Positions 1-5,141 of a DNA stretch of 5,141 nucleotides are shown here, in pieces. Positions within the stretch are counted from its first letter, which is position 1. The number at the start of each line of letters is the position of its first letter. This DNA comes from Rhodoferax sp. UBA4127 (GTDB taxonomy: Bacteria > Pseudomonadota > Gammaproteobacteria > Burkholderiales > Burkholderiaceae_C): assembly GCA_002381045.1 (NCBI GenBank), contig DFWT01000243.1, forward strand, positions 3,876 through 9,016. The letters run 5' to 3'. The position numbers were made by a program, and so were the translations under genes. Under the pieces are notes generated by a model. That model searched no databases and had not been told where the DNA came from. It was given only the letters and a program-made list of their open reading frames with translations.

Positions 1-416
1 TCTGGCCCACCTGGCGTGCAAAACGAACAGGTGAGTGGCACTGAAGTCAGCAAAAAGTGCTTTTGCTTCTCGCCAGGTTCCAGCGGCATCATGAAGCCTT
101 GAATGCGCTGCGGTTTGTCGTTCAGGGCTTGCACGTCGGACGGGTACACCGGAAGCACCCGCTTGTTGACCACCTTGGTTTTGACATCCGTCAGCACCGA
201 CCATGGCAAGACATCGGCACGCTGCGGCAGGGGCGCAAACGGGCTGTTGGGGCTGTGCACGCCAGGCCCCGACCCAGCGCCAGCGATGGGCGAACTCAGC
301 TGAGCAAGCGCTGGGCCCGCCAGACCGGCAAGCAACGCGTAGGCCACACCCGCGGCGCGCAGGTTTGGCACAAAACGTGAGTAGTCGCTTGACAGGGACA
401 GGCGTTGAAACATCAT
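1..416 (-). CDS. DUF3299 family exported protein (partial, C-terminus beyond window)
   Basis: The first 138 residues of an exported protein are visible; the rest lies left of base 1. Residues 19-38 form a hydrophobic signal segment ending in PALA-QL, so cleavage after Ala38 is likely and the mature protein would be periplasmic. A Pro/Gly/Ser linker (about 41-64) follows. The domain start then matches my memory of DUF3299: LPWSVL (70-75), QGFMMPLEPGEKQKHFLL (106-123), and the Cys pair C130-S-F-C133 followed by TPGGPE. The family has no firm biochemical function; it recurs beside FtsX-type ABC transporters in zinc-responsive loci. Start: tandem ATGs at 416 and 413, only 9 nt after the stop of the upstream gene, which is in the same frame (TAA at 428-426). 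No good Shine-Dalgarno is seen, so translation may depend on coupling. A GTG start at Val16 is a weaker alternative. Family call fairly sure; role unknown. Confidence 0.85.
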   Translation of the reverse strand, partial: MMFQRLSLSSDYSRFVPNLRAAGVAYALLAGLAGPALAQLSSPIAGAGSGPGVHSPNSPFAPLPQRADVLPWSVLTDVKTKVVNKRVLPVYPSDVQALNDKPQRIQGFMMPLEPGEKQKHFLLTSVPLTCSFCTPGGP

Positions 417-425
417 CGGCGGATG

Positions 426-674
426 TTAATGCGTGTGCTTCATGCCACAAAATTTGCCAATACCCAAGCCCTTGCATTCCACCTGCAATTGCTTTTCACA
501 GACCGCATCACTCTTGCCTGACTCTAGGCACTTGGCCGCGTTTTCGTGCGCCTGCGCCATGGTTCTGTGGCGCGCAATGTCCTCCTTGGTCGCTTTATCC
601 AACTCCGCTGCGCCTACTATTGAAACAGAAGCACACAGCGCAATAAATACTTGGGTTAGAAGCCAGTTTTTCAT
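426..674 (-). CDS. Small exported Cys/His protein, putative periplasmic metal binder
   Basis: An 82-residue protein. MKNWLLTQVFIALCASVSIVGA is a typical signal peptide (one Lys, hydrophobic core, GA-A cleavage near residue 22/23). The mature part has about 60 residues, with a predicted helix carrying H36-x2-M39-x3-H43, four cysteines (49, 59, 67, 76) and a C-terminal MKHTH tail. Four Cys in an exported protein could form two disulfides; the His/Met residues and the HxH tail could bind metal. I recognise similar unnamed proteins from Burkholderiales but know no assigned function. Start: the ATG at 674 has an AGG Shine-Dalgarno (684-682) 7 nt upstream, lying in the last codons of the permease gene, whose TAA ends only 4 nt before it. 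The longer frame to 707 would add 11 residues overlapping the permease and spoil the signal peptide. Position between permease and DUF3299 suggests an accessory protein of that ABC system. Gene sure; function inferred. Confidence 0.85.
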   Translation of the reverse strand: MKNWLLTQVFIALCASVSIVGAAELDKATKEDIARHRTMAQAHENAAKCLESGKSDAVCEKQLQVECKGLGIGKFCGMKHTH

Positions 675-678
675 AGAA

Positions 679-1881
679 TTACCTGCCTTGTAAAAGTTCC
701 AGAACACTCACACGATACGCCCCCAGCGCCGGCAGAATAGCCGCCACCAGCGACACCCCCAATGCCACCACAGGCACCCCCCAAAGTTCAGGTGGCCAAG
801 CCATACCGCCGATCAGCAAGGCGTTGTCCAGTTGCACCAGCCAAGCCAGGCCAGCGGTCATGGCTTGCCCGGCCAGCACACCCAATACGGCGGCCAGCAG
901 CCCTAGCCACAAGGCTTCAAGCAGTAACAACGCCGCCACTTTGCGCTGCGATGCGCCCAACATACGCAAAAGAGCCAGGTCACCCCGACGCTCGCGCACC
1001 GCACTCCACAAGGCAATAAATACGCTCAGGCCAGCTGTGAGCAGTAAAGCGCCGGCAAAGGCGCGCAATACATCGGTTCCCAAACCGAGCATGCTCAAGA
1101 GCCGGGTGATTTCCATCGCGGGTGCGGCGGCTTGCATCTCGGTGCTGGTGTTCACATAGCGCGGGAAAGTGACGGCTGCCAAAGGTGACTTGTAGGTGAT
1201 CAAGGCCATGGTGAGCTCGCGCTCCTCCATCATGATCTGGCGGTCTTCGTCGTCTACAGCGGTGTAGTCTTCATGTACCTTCCAAACTGAAGCGGTATCG
1301 GTCAATATCAATCTGTCCAACACACTGCCACTGGGCGCCAGCACACCCACCACGGCATAGACGCTGTCGCCATGGGCATGACCACCCTCGCCCAGGCCGT
1401 GTGTCCCGACAAACTTGTCTCCGAGGGTCAGCCCCAGTTTGCGCGCGGTGGTGGCACCTAGCACGACCTGCATCGGCTCGGTCCAAATCTTCCCTTGTGC
1501 CAGCTTGGCCTGGTAGTGGGTGATGTAGTCCGGCGAGGTGCCCACGATGCGAAAACTGCCCAGGCTATCGCCCAGGCTGATCGGGATCAGTTGGGCCACC
1601 ATGGGGTGTTTTTGCAACTCTTGCACCGCCTTCAATGGGATGTTGCCCGGTGGCACGTCAATATGGAACACACCCGAGAGAATCAGCTGCATTGGGCTGC
1701 CTTTGGCCCCCACCACCAGGTCAATGCCTTGCAGGTCGCGCTCAAAGGCTTTGTTCAACTGGTTGGAGACCAACAGCAAAAAGGTGATCGATGCCAGCCC
1801 CAGGCTAAGCAGCAGAAGGTTCAAAACCGCACCCAAGGGGCGCGACCAAAGGTAGGTCCAAGCCAGAGACAGTGTTTTCAT
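679..1881 (-). CDS. FtsX/MacB-type ABC transporter permease
   Basis: A 400-residue membrane protein with type VII ABC (MacB/LolC/FtsX) topology: one N-terminal membrane helix (about 17-38), a large periplasmic domain (about 39-270), then three helices (about 272-293, 318-340, 368-388). RERRGDLALLRMLGAS (297-311) after the second helix is the conserved FtsX-domain motif that contacts the ATPase. This class does not move substrates through a channel; it couples cytoplasmic ATP hydrolysis to periplasmic events such as lipoprotein release or export from the periplasm. The periplasmic loop HGLGEGGHAHGD (161-172) holds three His and could bind metal. Start: the ATG at 1881 has an AGG Shine-Dalgarno at 1890-1888; the GTG at 1902 would add seven residues and lacks support. 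The partner ATPase lies 76 nt upstream, the small Cys/His protein 4 nt downstream. It resembles the permease of the Zur-linked PA4063-PA4066 cluster of Pseudomonas, as I recall it. Substrate unknown. Confidence 0.92.
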   Translation of the reverse strand: MKTLSLAWTYLWSRPLGAVLNLLLLSLGLASITFLLLVSNQLNKAFERDLQGIDLVVGAKGSPMQLILSGVFHIDVPPGNIPLKAVQELQKHPMVAQLIPISLGDSLGSFRIVGTSPDYITHYQAKLAQGKIWTEPMQVVLGATTARKLGLTLGDKFVGTHGLGEGGHAHGDSVYAVVGVLAPSGSVLDRLILTDTASVWKVHEDYTAVDDEDRQIMMEERELTMALITYKSPLAAVTFPRYVNTSTEMQAAAPAMEITRLLSMLGLGTDVLRAFAGALLLTAGLSVFIALWSAVRERRGDLALLRMLGASQRKVAALLLLEALWLGLLAAVLGVLAGQAMTAGLAWLVQLDNALLIGGMAWPPELWGVPVVALGVSLVAAILPALGAYRVSVLELLQGR

Positions 1882-1887
1882 GAGCGA

Positions 1888-1892
1888 CCTAA
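1888..1892 (-). promoter_or_regulatory. Ribosome binding site deciding the permease start
   Basis: TTAGG on the minus strand ends 6 nt before the ATG at 1881. It favours this start over the GTG at 1902, which has no such site. Because of the repeat gap, this gene needs its own ribosome entry, unlike its coupled neighbours. Confidence 0.6.
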
Positions 1893-1904
1893 TCAGCTCC
1901 ACTA

Positions 1905-1957
1905 TTCATAGCTTTTTGCCCTTATTTCAAAAGGGCTAGCGTCGAATTTCTTATAAA
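1905..1957. repeat. Imperfect palindromic intergenic repeat, Comamonadaceae-like
   Basis: In the only sizeable gap of the leftward operon, GCCCTT (1918-1923) and AAGGGC (1931-1936) form a perfect 6-bp stem around a 7-nt loop. The wider context ATAGC...GGGCTAGCGTCGAATTT resembles a short dispersed repeat I recall from Comamonadaceae (ATAGCTGCTTGCGCTTA..., then TAAGCGCTAGAGGC). The stem can form in the RNA between the ATPase and permease coding regions. A few A residues follow it on the coding strand rather than a U-run, so it does not look like a terminator. Only one copy is visible here, so the repeat call rests on memory. Confidence 0.5.
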
Positions 1958-2644
1958 TCATGCTGGCGTCTCCGGTGGGCTTGGCTGGCGCGGCAACTTC
2001 AGTGTTTGCACGCGTTGGTGGGCGGCCGCGTCGGCAGACACCTGTGCCAGCACGCGCGCATCGTGGGTGGCAATCACCAGCGTGGCCTGCTGCGTCTGTG
2101 CGGTGCGCAGCAGCAACTGCACAGCGTCGCAGGCGGCGTCATCGTCCAGGCTGGCAGTGGGCTCGTCAACAAGAATGATTTGTGGCCTGAGCAGAACAGC
2201 TCGCGCTATCGCAACCCGTTGCGCCTGCCCACCCGAGAGTTGCGCGGGCAAGCGCTCGCTCAATTCCGCCACCCCCAATGTGCCCAGAGCTAGCGCAATG
2301 GCTGCGCGGTCTTCTGGCAAGCCTGCGGCCCATTGCGCCAAGGCCAGGTTCTGAGCCACGCTGAGCGCCGCACTCAGATGCAATTTTTGCGGCAAAAAGC
2401 CAATGGCTTTGGCGCGCCATGCATCGGCCGCCATCCCTTGCAGACCAGTCAACGACCGCCCAGCTGCGATGAGTTGGCCAGATGTAGGCGCCACCAAAGC
2501 CGCAACCAAAGCCAACCAGGTCGACTTGCCACAGCCTGAGGGTCCGGTCAGCAGCAACACGCTACCCTGGGGCAGGTCCACGTCGGCAAAGCTCAGGGTG
2601 GGTCCGTTGGGGTATTGATACGCCAGGTTCTGCGTGCGAATCAT
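1958..2644 (-). CDS. ABC transporter ATP-binding protein (LolD/MacB type)
   Basis: A 228-residue ATPase with every ABC motif intact: Walker A GPSGCGKST (34-42), Q-loop Gln86 in FLPQK, signature LSGGQAQR (136-143), Walker B ILVDEP (157-162), D-loop SLDD (165-168), and switch His194 in ATHD. The LolD/MacB-like length and the FtsX-type permease downstream indicate a cytoplasmic ATPase powering that permease. Start: the ATG at 2644-2642 overlaps the regulator's stop as ATGA, giving translational coupling. The frame stays open upstream to 2863, but the 73 extra residues are a Pro/Arg-rich out-of-frame reading of the regulator gene and do not resemble an ABC protein. The C-terminal tail after about residue 205 is short, polar and unremarkable. 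Cotranscription with the regulator implies that this transporter is zinc-controlled. Family sure; transported or released substrate unknown. Confidence 0.93.
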   Translation of the reverse strand: MIRTQNLAYQYPNGPTLSFADVDLPQGSVLLLTGPSGCGKSTWLALVAALVAPTSGQLIAAGRSLTGLQGMAADAWRAKAIGFLPQKLHLSAALSVAQNLALAQWAAGLPEDRAAIALALGTLGVAELSERLPAQLSGGQAQRVAIARAVLLRPQIILVDEPTASLDDDAACDAVQLLLRTAQTQQATLVIATHDARVLAQVSADAAAHQRVQTLKLPRQPSPPETPA

Positions 2645-3189
2645 GGGCTCACTCTGGCTTGGGCCTCGACCACTTGCACGGGTTCTTCGTGGTTGGCGCT
2701 GGCGCAGTCGGCGCAGACGCCGCGCACCGCTAAATCCAGACTCAAACCCTGGTAACCCAAGGCCTTGAGGGCTTGCAGTGCGCTTTGGGCGGCCACTTCC
2801 AGGTCGAGCGCATTGCCTTGCAAGGTACCCAGCAGCGGGCTGTCGCGGTGACAACTTTGGCACTCAAAGTGCGGCAACGCATGCACGCCGGCTGGCATGG
2901 CCTGGTAACGGCGCACCCGCTGGGCGTCCACTCGACACAGGAGCAAACCAACTTGGGTGAGCCGGTCAATCAAGCGGTAGAGCGTGACGCGATCTAACGC
3001 CTCCCCGTCTGTGCCAAGCCTGTCGCTGGACTGCAAGGCGGTCTGAAGCTGGCTGTGGGTGTAGCTGGTGTCAGGGTGGGCAAGTAACCAGCCCAGTACC
3101 CGCCGTGCCGCTGCGGTGCGGCGCAAGCTGTGGGCCGACAAGAGCGCGTCAATCGGGTCTTCGGTGCGCAGAGGTTTGGGCTTGGGCAT
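2641..3189 (-). CDS. zur: Fur-family transcriptional regulator, probably Zur
   Basis: A 182-residue Fur-family protein. An N-terminal winged helix holds the recognition-helix motif LDRVTLYRLIDRLTQVGLL (about 65-83). The C-terminal dimerisation domain has the family's HALPHFECQSCH stretch with Cys110-x2-Cys113, and a second pair GVCADC (Cys159, Cys162). These four cysteines should form the structural zinc site; His103, His107 and His114 are candidates for the sensing site. Context decides among Fur paralogues: it is divergent from znuBC and near paired palindromes, so a zinc-responsive repressor is the best reading. It heads the leftward operon and its stop overlaps the ATPase start by 4 nt. 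It should repress both directions and itself when zinc is plentiful. Start is uncertain: the ATG at 3189 and a GTG at 3201 (four residues longer) both lack a Shine-Dalgarno. Family very sure; Zur rather than Fur about 85%. Confidence 0.9.
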   Translation of the reverse strand: MPKPKPLRTEDPIDALLSAHSLRRTAAARRVLGWLLAHPDTSYTHSQLQTALQSSDRLGTDGEALDRVTLYRLIDRLTQVGLLLCRVDAQRVRRYQAMPAGVHALPHFECQSCHRDSPLLGTLQGNALDLEVAAQSALQALKALGYQGLSLDLAVRGVCADCASANHEEPVQVVEAQARVSP

Positions 3190-3223
3190 GGCAGGTGACA
3201 CAAAAAACGTCGTAATCTCTGGT

Positions 3224-3270
3224 TAATGCAATTGAGTTGCGATAAACTATACCGCAATTCAGTTGCATTA
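3224..3270. promoter_or_regulatory. Paired palindromic operators, candidate Zur boxes
   Basis: Two 13-bp imperfect palindromes, GCAATTGAGTTGC (3228-3240) and GCAATTCAGTTGC (3254-3266), differ only at the central base and are centred 26 bp apart. They lie inside a larger inverted repeat: TAATGCAATTGAGTTGCG (3224-3241) matches the complement of 3253-3270 at 16 of 18 positions. AT-rich sequence lies between the arms. The site sits between the divergent starts of the regulator and the His-rich gene, where a Fur-family dimer could control both. The TTGC/GCAA half-sites fit my memory of betaproteobacterial Zur sites, but I could not check this against a motif collection. Confidence 0.75.
3246..3251 (-). 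promoter_or_regulatory. Candidate -10 element for the zur operon
   Basis: TATAGT on the minus strand matches TATAAT at five of six positions and lies exactly between the two operator palindromes, so a bound repressor would block it. No convincing -35 hexamer is found 16-18 bp upstream. Transcription would start near 3239, leaving a leader of about 40-50 nt. On the plus strand an extended -10-like TGCGATAAA (3238-3246) overlaps the same spot and might serve the znu side, but it is weak. Confidence 0.35.
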
Positions 3271-3300
3271 TGCCGCTTACGCCCGTCTTGATTTGTTCGC

Positions 3301-3534
3301 ATGATTCCTCTTGCCCCATCGCCGCGTCACACGGATTCCCATGACCATGACCACAGTCATGGCCATATGCATGCGCCAACGCAACGCGACGCCGCTCAGG
3401 CAGCCAGTGAGAACAAACGCACACCCAGCGTGCTGGCCTGGCCGGCCTGGCTGCGCATAGCGACTGTGCTGCCCTTGGTGTTGGGTCTGTGGCTGGCGGT
3501 GTGGTGGGCCAATGAAGGAATCGCCCTGTGGTGA
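3301..3534 (+). CDS. Small His-rich single-pass membrane protein of the znu operon
   Basis: A 77-residue protein with two parts. Residues 10-24 (HTDSHDHDHSHGHMH) hold seven His, resembling the metal-chelating stretches of zinc transporters and chaperones. Residues 51-70 (RIATVLPLVLGLWLAVWWA) form one membrane helix, with only seven residues after it. Lys39, Arg40 and Arg52 sit before the helix, so the positive-inside rule places the His cluster in the cytoplasm; this is an inference. There is no cleavage site, so it is not a secreted binding protein and not ZnuA. The ATG at 3301 is the only start that keeps the His cluster, because a TGA lies in frame at 3289-3291. It lacks a clear Shine-Dalgarno. 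Its end overlaps the start of znuC by 7 nt. Possible roles are a zinc buffer or an acceptor at the ZnuBC importer. I know no named family for it. Confidence 0.82.
   Translation: MIPLAPSPRHTDSHDHDHSHGHMHAPTQRDAAQAASENKRTPSVLAWPAWLRIATVLPLVLGLWLAVWWANEGIALW
3514..3519 (+). promoter_or_regulatory. Ribosome binding site for znuC
   Basis: GAAGGA lies inside the end of the His-rich gene, 8 nt before GTG 3528 and 11 nt before GTG 3531. The spacing favours the first GTG. It is the strongest such site in the znu operon; the His-rich gene itself shows none. Confidence 0.6.
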
Positions 3535-4265
3535 CCATTGATAACCTGACGGTAAGCTACCGACAGCACCCTGCCCTGCACCACATCAGCGGCCAGTTTC
3601 TGGCTGGGGCACTCACCGCCGTCATCGGCCCCAACGGATCAGGCAAGAGCACCCTGTTGAAAAGCATCATGGGCCTGGTCAAGCCCGCCGGAGGCTGCGT
3701 GCACATCAGCCCTCACCAGGCACGCATGGCCTACCTACCGCAAATGACCGAAATCGACCGCAGCTTTCCATTGCAGGTACGCGACTGTGTGCTGCTAGGG
3801 TGCTGGCCTGCGCTGGGTGCTTTCGGAGGTGTCAACGCCAGCTTGCTGGCACGCGCCGACGCCGCCATCCAAGCCGTTGGACTGGAGGGTTTCGAGCACC
3901 GCACTGTGGGCTCACTCTCCAGCGGGCAGTTTCAACGTGTGCTGTTTGCCCGCCTGCTGATGCAAGACGCCACCGTGATCTTGCTGGACGAACCCTTTAA
4001 CGCCATGGACTCGCGAACCACTGACGCCTTGCTGGCCTTGGTACACCAATGGCAGGCGCAAGGGCGCACCGTGATTGCCGTATTGCATGACGATGTGCAG
4101 GTGCGCAGCCATTTTGACCAAGTGGTGCTGCTGGCGCGTGAGTTGGTGGCATGGGGGCCGACCTCCCAAGTGCTAACCGAACCCAATTTGCAGCGCGCCC
4201 GTGCGCTGGCTGAAGCCTGGGACGACGACGCTGACATTTGCCATACCGATGAGGTGGCGGCGTGA
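3528..4265 (+). CDS. znuC: Zinc ABC importer ATP-binding protein ZnuC
   Basis: A 245-residue cytoplasmic ATPase of the Mn/Zn/Fe-chelate importer family, which powers ZnuB to take up Zn2+ delivered by ZnuA. Motifs: Walker A GPNGSGKST (34-42), Q-loop Gln72 in YLPQ, signature LSSGQFQR (130-137, Ser in place of the first Gly of LSGGQ), Walker B VILLDEP (150-156), D-loop NAMD (158-161), and switch His187 in VLHDD. The acidic C-terminal tail DDDADICHTDE (232-242) might bind metal but is short. Start: GTG at 3528, 8 nt after GAAGGA (3514-3519). The adjacent GTG at 3531 would make a tidy GTGA overlap with the upstream stop but has a longer 11-nt spacing. Its stop overlaps the znuB start as GTGA. Zinc specificity is inferred from the adjacent Zur-like regulator and His-rich protein; manganese is the alternative for the family. 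Confidence 0.92.
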   Translation: MVTIDNLTVSYRQHPALHHISGQFLAGALTAVIGPNGSGKSTLLKSIMGLVKPAGGCVHISPHQARMAYLPQMTEIDRSFPLQVRDCVLLGCWPALGAFGGVNASLLARADAAIQAVGLEGFEHRTVGSLSSGQFQRVLFARLLMQDATVILLDEPFNAMDSRTTDALLALVHQWQAQGRTVIAVLHDDVQVRSHFDQVVLLARELVAWGPTSQVLTEPNLQRARALAEAWDDDADICHTDEVAA

Positions 4266-5141
4266 GTGCCTTGTGGGACCTGCTGATTGGTCCGTTTGCC
4301 GAGTTCGCCTTCATGCGCCGGGCCTTGGTGGCCACTTTGGCTCTGGCCATCAGCGCTGCACCGCTGGGGGTATTCCTGACTTTGCGGCGCATGAGTCTGC
4401 TGGGCGATGCACTCAGTCACGCGGTGTTGCCAGGGGTAGCACTCGCCTATTGGCTGTTTGGGTTGTCGCTTCCGGCCATGGCACTGGGGGGCGTTTTGAC
4501 AGGGCTGGCGGTGGCGGCGGTAGCTGGCCTGATCAGCCGCGCCACCACCCTGAAAGAAGATGCCAGTCTGGCCGGCATGTACCTGCTGGCGCTGGCAGTG
4601 GGCGTGACATTGATTTCGCGCCAGGGCAGTCAGCTGGACTTGCTGCACATTCTGTTTGGCAGTGCCCTTGGCGTGGATGCCCAAGGCCTGTTACTCGTCG
4701 CAGGTGTCTCCAGCGTCAGCGTACTCGCCCTGGCCGCCTTGTACCGTGGCTTTGTGCTGGAAACCTTTGACCCGGTGTTCCTGGCCGCCACCGCCACAAG
4801 TGGCTGGCTGCGCCGGGGTTGGCTTTGGCAACAACTCTTCTTGATGCTGGTGGTTGTGAATCTGGTGGCTGGCTTTCAGACGCTTGGCACGCTGATGGCC
4901 GTGGGTTTGATGATGCTGCCCGCCGTATCGGCCCGGCTGTGGCATGAATCCTTGGGCGCGCAACTGCTTAACGCCGCAGCTCAGGCTGCCGTGGCAGGTG
5001 TAGTAGGGCTGCTGCTGTCCTACCACCTGGACACCCCCAGCGGTCCCACCATCATTGGCTGTGCGGGTGTGCTGTATGTGCTGTCGCTGCTGGTGTCACC
5101 CGGCGGTTGGCTACCACAGGTGCTGAAACGCCCGCACCGGG
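4262..5141 (+). CDS. znuB: Zinc ABC importer permease ZnuB (partial, stop beyond window)
   Basis: The frame stays open from GTG 4262 to the window end, 293 codons. ZnuB proteins are usually about 260-290 residues, so the stop should lie just outside. It is an all-helical inner-membrane protein with roughly eight to nine hydrophobic segments. Family marks: RRMSLLGDALSHAVLPGVALAY (about 42-63), the conserved SLLGDAxSHxxLPG signature of Zn/Mn permeases; HILFGS in the middle; and LGTLMAVGLMMLPAVSAR (about 210-227) near the C-terminal half. It would form the membrane channel of the importer with ZnuC. The GTG overlaps the znuC stop (GTGA), and GAGGT at 4251-4255 is a well-spaced Shine-Dalgarno, so the two are translationally coupled. 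No internal stop or frameshift is seen. A znuA gene may follow but is not visible here. Confidence 0.92.
   Translation, partial: MSALWDLLIGPFAEFAFMRRALVATLALAISAAPLGVFLTLRRMSLLGDALSHAVLPGVALAYWLFGLSLPAMALGGVLTGLAVAAVAGLISRATTLKEDASLAGMYLLALAVGVTLISRQGSQLDLLHILFGSALGVDAQGLLLVAGVSSVSVLALAALYRGFVLETFDPVFLAATATSGWLRRGWLWQQLFLMLVVVNLVAGFQTLGTLMAVGLMMLPAVSARLWHESLGAQLLNAAAQAAVAGVVGLLLSYHLDTPSGPTIIGCAGVLYVLSLLVSPGGWLPQVLKRPHR

Noticed and set aside
203..646. 147-residue plus-strand frame across the DUF3299 and small-protein genes
   Set aside because: The opposite strand encodes two proteins with signal peptides and family motifs; this product has no recognisable feature.
1495..1911. 138-residue plus-strand frame
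   Set aside because: Antisense to the N-terminal part of the permease, Gln/His-rich, no motif.
1911..1940. Rho-independent terminator between ATPase and permease
   Set aside because: The 6-bp stem is followed on the coding strand by AAAAAGC, not a U-run; on the other strand the U-rich side does not follow a transcribed gene.
2645..2863. Upstream extension of the ABC ATPase by 73 residues
   Set aside because: It reads the regulator gene in another frame, is Arg/Pro-rich with no ABC features, and the ATG at 2644 gives an ATGA overlap and a normal family length.
3342..3375. Short tandem repeat in the CATGACCATGACC region
   Set aside because: It is explained by codons of the His/Asp-rich stretch of the small membrane protein.
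3932..4684. 250-residue open frame on the minus strand
   Set aside because: It is antisense to znuC and znuB, which have complete family motifs; its Gln/His-rich composition is typical of a reversed high-GC gene.
4201..4770. 189-residue plus-strand frame overlapping znuB
   Set aside because: Gly/Arg/His-rich low-complexity product in a shifted frame; the GTG 4262 frame encodes a recognisable ZnuB.

Overview
The window looks like chromosomal DNA of a betaproteobacterium, most likely Burkholderiales/Comamonadaceae. The inference rests on high GC, protein sequences resembling that group, and a short imperfect palindrome at about 1905-1957 that resembles a repeat I recall scattered through Comamonadaceae genomes. 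No database search was possible. Nearly every base belongs to a gene, and both operons run off the window edges.

Two divergent gene sets share one control region at about 3190-3300. Leftward (minus strand) run five genes: a Fur-family regulator, probably Zur (2641-3189); a LolD/MacB-type ABC ATPase (1958-2644); its FtsX/MacB-type permease (679-1881); a small exported Cys/His protein (426-674); and a DUF3299 exported protein cut by the left edge (1-416). Rightward (plus strand) run three: a 77-residue His-rich single-pass membrane protein (3301-3534); ZnuC, the ATPase of a zinc importer (3528-4265); and ZnuB, its permease (4262 to beyond 5141). Spacing is tight (4-nt and 7-nt overlaps, gaps of 4 and 9 nt). 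The exception is the 76-nt gap holding the repeat.

The shared region carries two nearly identical 13-bp palindromes, GCAATTSAGTTGC, centred 26 bp apart inside an 18-bp inverted repeat. These are strong candidates for paired Zur operators controlling both directions and zur itself.

Taken together this is a zinc-starvation locus. ZnuBC would import zinc (its binding protein ZnuA is not in the window and may follow znuB). Zur would sense cytoplasmic zinc. The leftward ABC system with its small Cys/His protein and DUF3299 protein is a poorly characterised module that appears co-regulated with zinc import. It is the part most worth experimental attention: it carries potential metal ligands (a periplasmic HGLGEGGHAHGD loop in the permease, four Cys plus a C-terminal HTH in the small protein, a CSFC pair in DUF3299), but its substrate is unknown.
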